Of a DNA stretch of 37,244 bases, positions 34,469 to 37,244 are shown one piece after another (the first letter of the stretch is position 1; the number at the start of each line of letters is the position of its first letter). Source of the stretch: an uncultured Verrucomicrobiales bacterium (GTDB lineage: Bacteria; Verrucomicrobiota; Verrucomicrobiia; Verrucomicrobiales; Akkermansiaceae); contig CALKLP010000179.1 in assembly GCA_937991965.1 (NCBI GenBank), positions 1 to 37,244 of the forward strand. Direction: 5' to 3'. The notes below the pieces were generated by a model that did no database searches, was not told the DNA's origin, and saw only the letters and a program-made list of their open reading frames with translations. The translations under genes were made by a program, and so were the position numbers.

Positions 34469-35026
34469 TTAACCTTGCGCAAATGATCTATATTTTTTAA
34501 ATAACTCCGTCATCTCGTCGGGGGTGGTGCTTTCGAACCCACAGTCTCTCTTGCGGAACTCAACGTATTCCTTTTGCATCTCCTTGAATTTGGAAGGTCC
34601 AATCTTGTCCTTGACGAACGTCATCCACCGAGCGTGCTCCTTTGCTGTATTACCTCCTGTGATGCTGTTGGCGTGATTTACAAGGAGTGAAATGACCTCC
34701 TCCGTCAGAAGTTGCGCCTCTTGCACAAAATCGAGTGCAAATCTGGCCTCAGCATTCTTCACGTTCTCAGTGTCGACCTTGCCGTCCTTGCGCTTCTTCG
34801 ACAAGTTTTCAGAATTCAATTCTTCAAATCGACGCTTCAGCTCCTGGTATTGCGGTTCTGTAATGTTTCCTTTTACGACCTTCAACCATCCGTTGATCTC
34901 TGCTGCACTTTTGCATTCCTCTGCTCTTCGAGCAAGATCTTGAACTACCGTTTCCTCTACAATTTGCTTTTCCTGAATGAAGTCGAGAGTGAACCCCACG
35001 AGCTTGTCCATGTCTTGGACTATCAT
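34469..35026 (-). CDS. hypothetical protein with internal duplication
   Basis: A 185-residue, all-helical protein. Residues 12-70 and 96-157 are two copies of one unit: each begins F-x-LDF-[IV]-QE-x-Q, continues through a helix with EE-[TV]-V, then A-x-x-x-x-W-[LM]-x-[VF]-[VK], and ends in [YF]-x-E-[LM]. A lysine-rich linker joins them. The start codon overlaps the stop of the upstream gene by an ATGA sequence (35023-35026), which suggests the two are transcribed together. Function unknown. Confidence 0.6.
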   Translation of the reverse strand: MIVQDMDKLVGFTLDFIQEKQIVEETVVQDLARRAEECKSAAEINGWLKVVKGNITEPQYQELKRRFEELNSENLSKKRKDGKVDTENVKNAEARFALDFVQEAQLLTEEVISLLVNHANSITGGNTAKEHARWMTFVKDKIGPSKFKEMQKEYVEFRKRDCGFESTTPDEMTELFKKYRSFAQG

Positions 35027-36384
35027 TTCTTCTTGCTCTTTCCAGATCGGTGTCGATCTTGTAGAGTGAGGATGTGTGTCAGCATGTCCACCGGTACCTC
35101 CATGGTTTTCCCTTTTTTATCGGTGGAGGCGTTATCGGCTGATTCATCCGAAAAATCTACATCGGAGTCATCTGAGTCGGAGTCGTCGGAGTCGTCGGAG
35201 TCTGAAGAGTCTGAAGAGTCTGAAGAGTCATCGGAGTCATCCGTGCTGTATTCGGAAGATTCTGAGTCGTCGGAGTCGGAGTCCTCGGAGGATGACTCGA
35301 ATGACTCGGCGTTTTCGTCGGAGTCGTCGGAGTCCTCGGAGTCGTCAGAATCGAAATCCTCTGATTCGTCAGAATCGAAATCTGCGAACGTATCGTATCC
35401 ACTACTCTGAGATTCTGATTCGAAATCTGATTCAATCTTGTCTCCGCTTTCTACCTTGTCTATCTTGTCTCCGCTTTCTATTTCTGTCTTGTTTTGCCCG
35501 GTCTTGTCTGAGATTTCTGTTTTCTGTATATTTTCGTCCATCGTTGGGTCCGCAAAGGGGGTGGAGAACTGGGGGCCTTGATCCTTGGCAGTCTCGCCGC
35601 CATCGTCGTCTTTGACCGATCCACTAACGAGATCAATTGATTTTTTCCCTGGCAGGTCGGATTGTTTCGAAGTGTCGGATGCAAAGCCTTCCAAGTCTTC
35701 GATATCCTGCCGGGAATGCCGAGAATGCCGAGAATGCCGAGAATTCCGAGAATGCCGAGAACTCCGCGAATGCTGCGAATGCTGCGAATGCTGAGAATGC
35801 CCAGATTTTGCAGAATGTAATGACGTGTCGTCAAGAAAGTGTTCGTCTTCAACTTCTTTCGGTCCCGCTTTTACGAAGTTCATGACCGTGTTCTCGACGA
35901 TGTTCGCCTGCTGCATCCTGACTTTGGCGTTGTTCTTGCAGCTTTGAAACTCGGTGGAACTCTCTTCGACGGCGAACCAGTGCGTGTGTGCGATGAAGGC
36001 GTCGCTGCAGGCGGAGATAAACGAGTGAAGGAAAGTGTGCGTCTCTTCGCTGACGGGGACGTATGAGCTCGATTCCGAGGATTCATTGAGTATCTTGCAC
36101 GTCAATTCCTGTAACTCCCTGAATAAGTGGGGAAACGAATCTCCGAGCGCAGGGAATCGTGAGACGAGATTTGCACAAAAGTCCCGGACCGTCGTGGAGT
36201 TCCAGTGTCTCACCTTGGCCATGCTACACTTGAGGTGATAAATCAATGAATTGTTCGTCTCTGTCTTAGACGCAATCTGAGCATGCTGAACATGAAATAT
36301 GGTGAACATTGGGTCCAAGAGCAGGTCCTCGAGTTTGCGTACGCATATCGACTTTGCCTCAACGCTTGCACTTTGCGTAAGCAT
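35023..36384 (-). CDS. hypothetical protein with SR-like and acidic S/D-rich repeats
   Basis: A 453-residue protein. Residues 1-175 form a helical domain with repeated L-x-x-L packing and several cysteines and histidines; this looks like a conserved viral domain but I cannot name it. Residues about 195-226 are a chain of S-R-H-S type triplets from 9-bp repeats (35711-35795). Residues about 318-432 are dominated by aspartate and serine (35155-35430), ending in a short basic tail. Such an SR-like and acidic arrangement may bind and be phosphorylated in a host nucleus or factory. It is followed in the same direction by the internally duplicated gene with ATGA overlap. Confidence 0.6.
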   Translation of the reverse strand: MLTQSASVEAKSICVRKLEDLLLDPMFTIFHVQHAQIASKTETNNSLIYHLKCSMAKVRHWNSTTVRDFCANLVSRFPALGDSFPHLFRELQELTCKILNESSESSSYVPVSEETHTFLHSFISACSDAFIAHTHWFAVEESSTEFQSCKNNAKVRMQQANIVENTVMNFVKAGPKEVEDEHFLDDTSLHSAKSGHSQHSQHSQHSRSSRHSRNSRHSRHSRHSRQDIEDLEGFASDTSKQSDLPGKKSIDLVSGSVKDDDGGETAKDQGPQFSTPFADPTMDENIQKTEISDKTGQNKTEIESGDKIDKVESGDKIESDFESESQSSGYDTFADFDSDESEDFDSDDSEDSDDSDENAESFESSSEDSDSDDSESSEYSTDDSDDSSDSSDSSDSDDSDDSDSDDSDVDFSDESADNASTDKKGKTMEVPVDMLTHILTLQDRHRSGKSKKK

Positions 36385-36461
36385 ATGTATCTATTTATCT
36401 AGAAGGGATCTCTATAATCTAGGGTTAGATTTTTCAAATACTTCAGCTCCCGCATTTTTCA

Positions 36462-36812
36462 TTATTTCGATCCCAACGGACGTGGATTGACCGGGATGAT
36501 CATGAGCAACAGAAACACTGCCGAAGATATCCCGTACATTGCCCTCAAGGACGGCTTCCTGATCTCTATGTCGTTTTCCCCTCTCTGTTGCACGAAAGGG
36601 GGGTTGAGGTACGCCAGGAACGCGAACGCGAGGACGGCAGTGGTGGCGGAAACCCCCAACTTGGAATGAAAAATATCGAAGACACTGAACTTCTTATATG
36701 TCCAGTCAGGGATGTTGGAAACGCTCTCGCCCGAGACTACATCTGGAACTCGGATCGGGTCGATGGACGGGATTGTCCCGTTTACGTCCGGTACAACAAA
36801 AGGTTGGGACAT
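36462..36812 (-). CDS. small membrane protein with two transmembrane segments
   Basis: A 116-residue protein from the ATG at 36812 (a longer start at 36851 lies beyond a telomere-like element, so it is less likely). Two hydrophobic spans, at about residues 56-72 (GVSATTAVLAFAFLAYL) and 92-108 (MYGISSAVFLLLMIIPV), frame a short charged loop. A proline- and valine-rich N-terminal third precedes them. It may be a virion or host membrane protein. The element AGGGTTAGG (36825-36834) lies about 13 bp upstream. Confidence 0.5.
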   Translation of the reverse strand: MSQPFVVPDVNGTIPSIDPIRVPDVVSGESVSNIPDWTYKKFSVFDIFHSKLGVSATTAVLAFAFLAYLNPPFVQQRGENDIEIRKPSLRAMYGISSAVFLLLMIIPVNPRPLGSK

Positions 36813-36932
36813 TGTAAAAATTGATAGGGTTAGGTTATCCAAGCTTTCCAATAAAATATTCCCTAATATTGGTACTTAAACGATGGTACTCTTAATTAAA
36901 ATGTATGACATGAAATAATAAATTCTGACAAA

Positions 36933-37244
36933 ATGCTTCCAAACAAGATTGTCATGGACAACATGGTTCCTTTCCTAAATAGAAGGGACAGGTCCCGAGG
37001 AGTGACGGTGACCAGCAGGCTCTCCGAACGAGGTGATTGGTGCGTGACATCCCCTGATACATTTCGCGATGTTCCTACACACCCCACACCGAGTGGGTGT
37101 GGAGAGTTCACCTCGCGTACGGGTCGGTGTTGCACGGCAGATTTCGAATTCGGAAAAAAGGTGGCTATGGTGGTCTTGGGAATGGACAGCGACAACGTAC
37201 TGGATTACCTTCCGAAAGAGGTTTCAGATCTTGTGTATTGGACA
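36933..37244 (+). CDS. partial hypothetical gene running off the window end
   Basis: An open frame from the ATG at 36933 continues without a stop through the last base, giving 104 codons. The protein has a basic N-terminus (NRRDRSRGVTVTSRLSERG), a small cysteine cluster (GCGEFTSRTGRCC) and an acidic end. Codon choice is like other genes here. A minus-strand frame covers almost the same stretch, but only the plus-strand frame reaches the window edge with a well placed ATG after an AT-rich region. No family assignment is possible from the fragment. Confidence 0.5.
   Translation, partial: MLPNKIVMDNMVPFLNRRDRSRGVTVTSRLSERGDWCVTSPDTFRDVPTHPTPSGCGEFTSRTGRCCTADFEFGKKVAMVVLGMDSDNVLDYLPKEVSDLVYWT

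Noticed and set aside
34712..35410. A serine/glutamate-rich plus-strand protein antisense to the acidic gene
   Set aside because: It is a by-product of the repetitive Asp/Ser codons on the minus strand; the minus-strand gene has a complete non-repetitive domain and a proper start.
1365..36834. The GGGTTAG elements as a real telomere
   Set aside because: They are single or double units scattered among genes, not an array at an end.
36896..37195. A 99-residue minus-strand frame near the right edge
   Set aside because: The plus-strand frame from 36933 is open through the window end with a better start context; the minus-strand one is probably its shadow.

Overview
The window looks like part of the genome of a large double-stranded DNA virus of the Nucleocytoviricota (giant or near-giant viruses). 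The evidence is a protein-primed-free, intron-free family B DNA polymerase, both subunits of a class Ia ribonucleotide reductase, a papain-like protease with a membrane anchor, an OTU protease, a GIY-YIG nuclease with zinc knuckles, an F-box/ankyrin protein and many orphan proteins. Genes are dense on both strands, intergenic gaps are short and AT-rich, and no tRNA, rRNA or CRISPR is seen. No major capsid protein, packaging ATPase or RNA polymerase subunit falls in the window, so I do not name a family.

Layout. 1-375: 99-bp tandem repeats. 426-3825: a sulfotransferase-like gene, a membrane protein and a fused dehydratase/sugar isomerase-like enzyme. 3826-5269: the only long gene-free stretch, holding two copies of a 0.52-kb sequence. 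5270-9737: a small orphan, an F-box/ankyrin protein and three secreted- or virion-type beta proteins (FN3/discoidin and LamG folds). 9789-13011: a phosphoribosyltransferase-like protein, a glycosyltransferase-like protein, a TAF11-like histone-fold protein and an orphan. 13115-16189: DNA polymerase B. 16381-20898: small membrane proteins, a conserved giant-virus-type protein, a TAF13-like histone-fold protein, a fatty acid hydroxylase and a cysteine protease. 20952-25240: two paralogous fibre-like proteins, an AT-shifted orphan, another orphan and a tail-fibre-like protein. 25314-30200: ribonucleotide reductase R2 and R1 around a cysteine-motif protein. 30212-37244: OTU protease, GIY-YIG nuclease, several orphans and a gene cut by the window end.

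How the genes fit together. Replication and DNA precursor supply (PolB, R1, R2, perhaps the phosphoribosyltransferase-like protein); glycan or surface decoration (sulfotransferase-like, dehydratase/isomerase fusion, glycosyltransferase-like); virion surface or attachment (FN3/discoidin, LamG, two repeat fibres, a tail-like protein); control of host ubiquitin (F-box/ankyrin, OTU); and, most unusual, what look like both halves of the TAF11/TAF13 histone-fold pair of TFIID, which would give the virus its own TBP-binding module.

Two window-wide patterns stand out. A telomere-like GGGTTAG element sits in many short intergenic gaps, often just before start codons. Many reading frames, including the polymerase and both reductase subunits, carry short in-frame tandem expansions, mostly with a 9-bp period.
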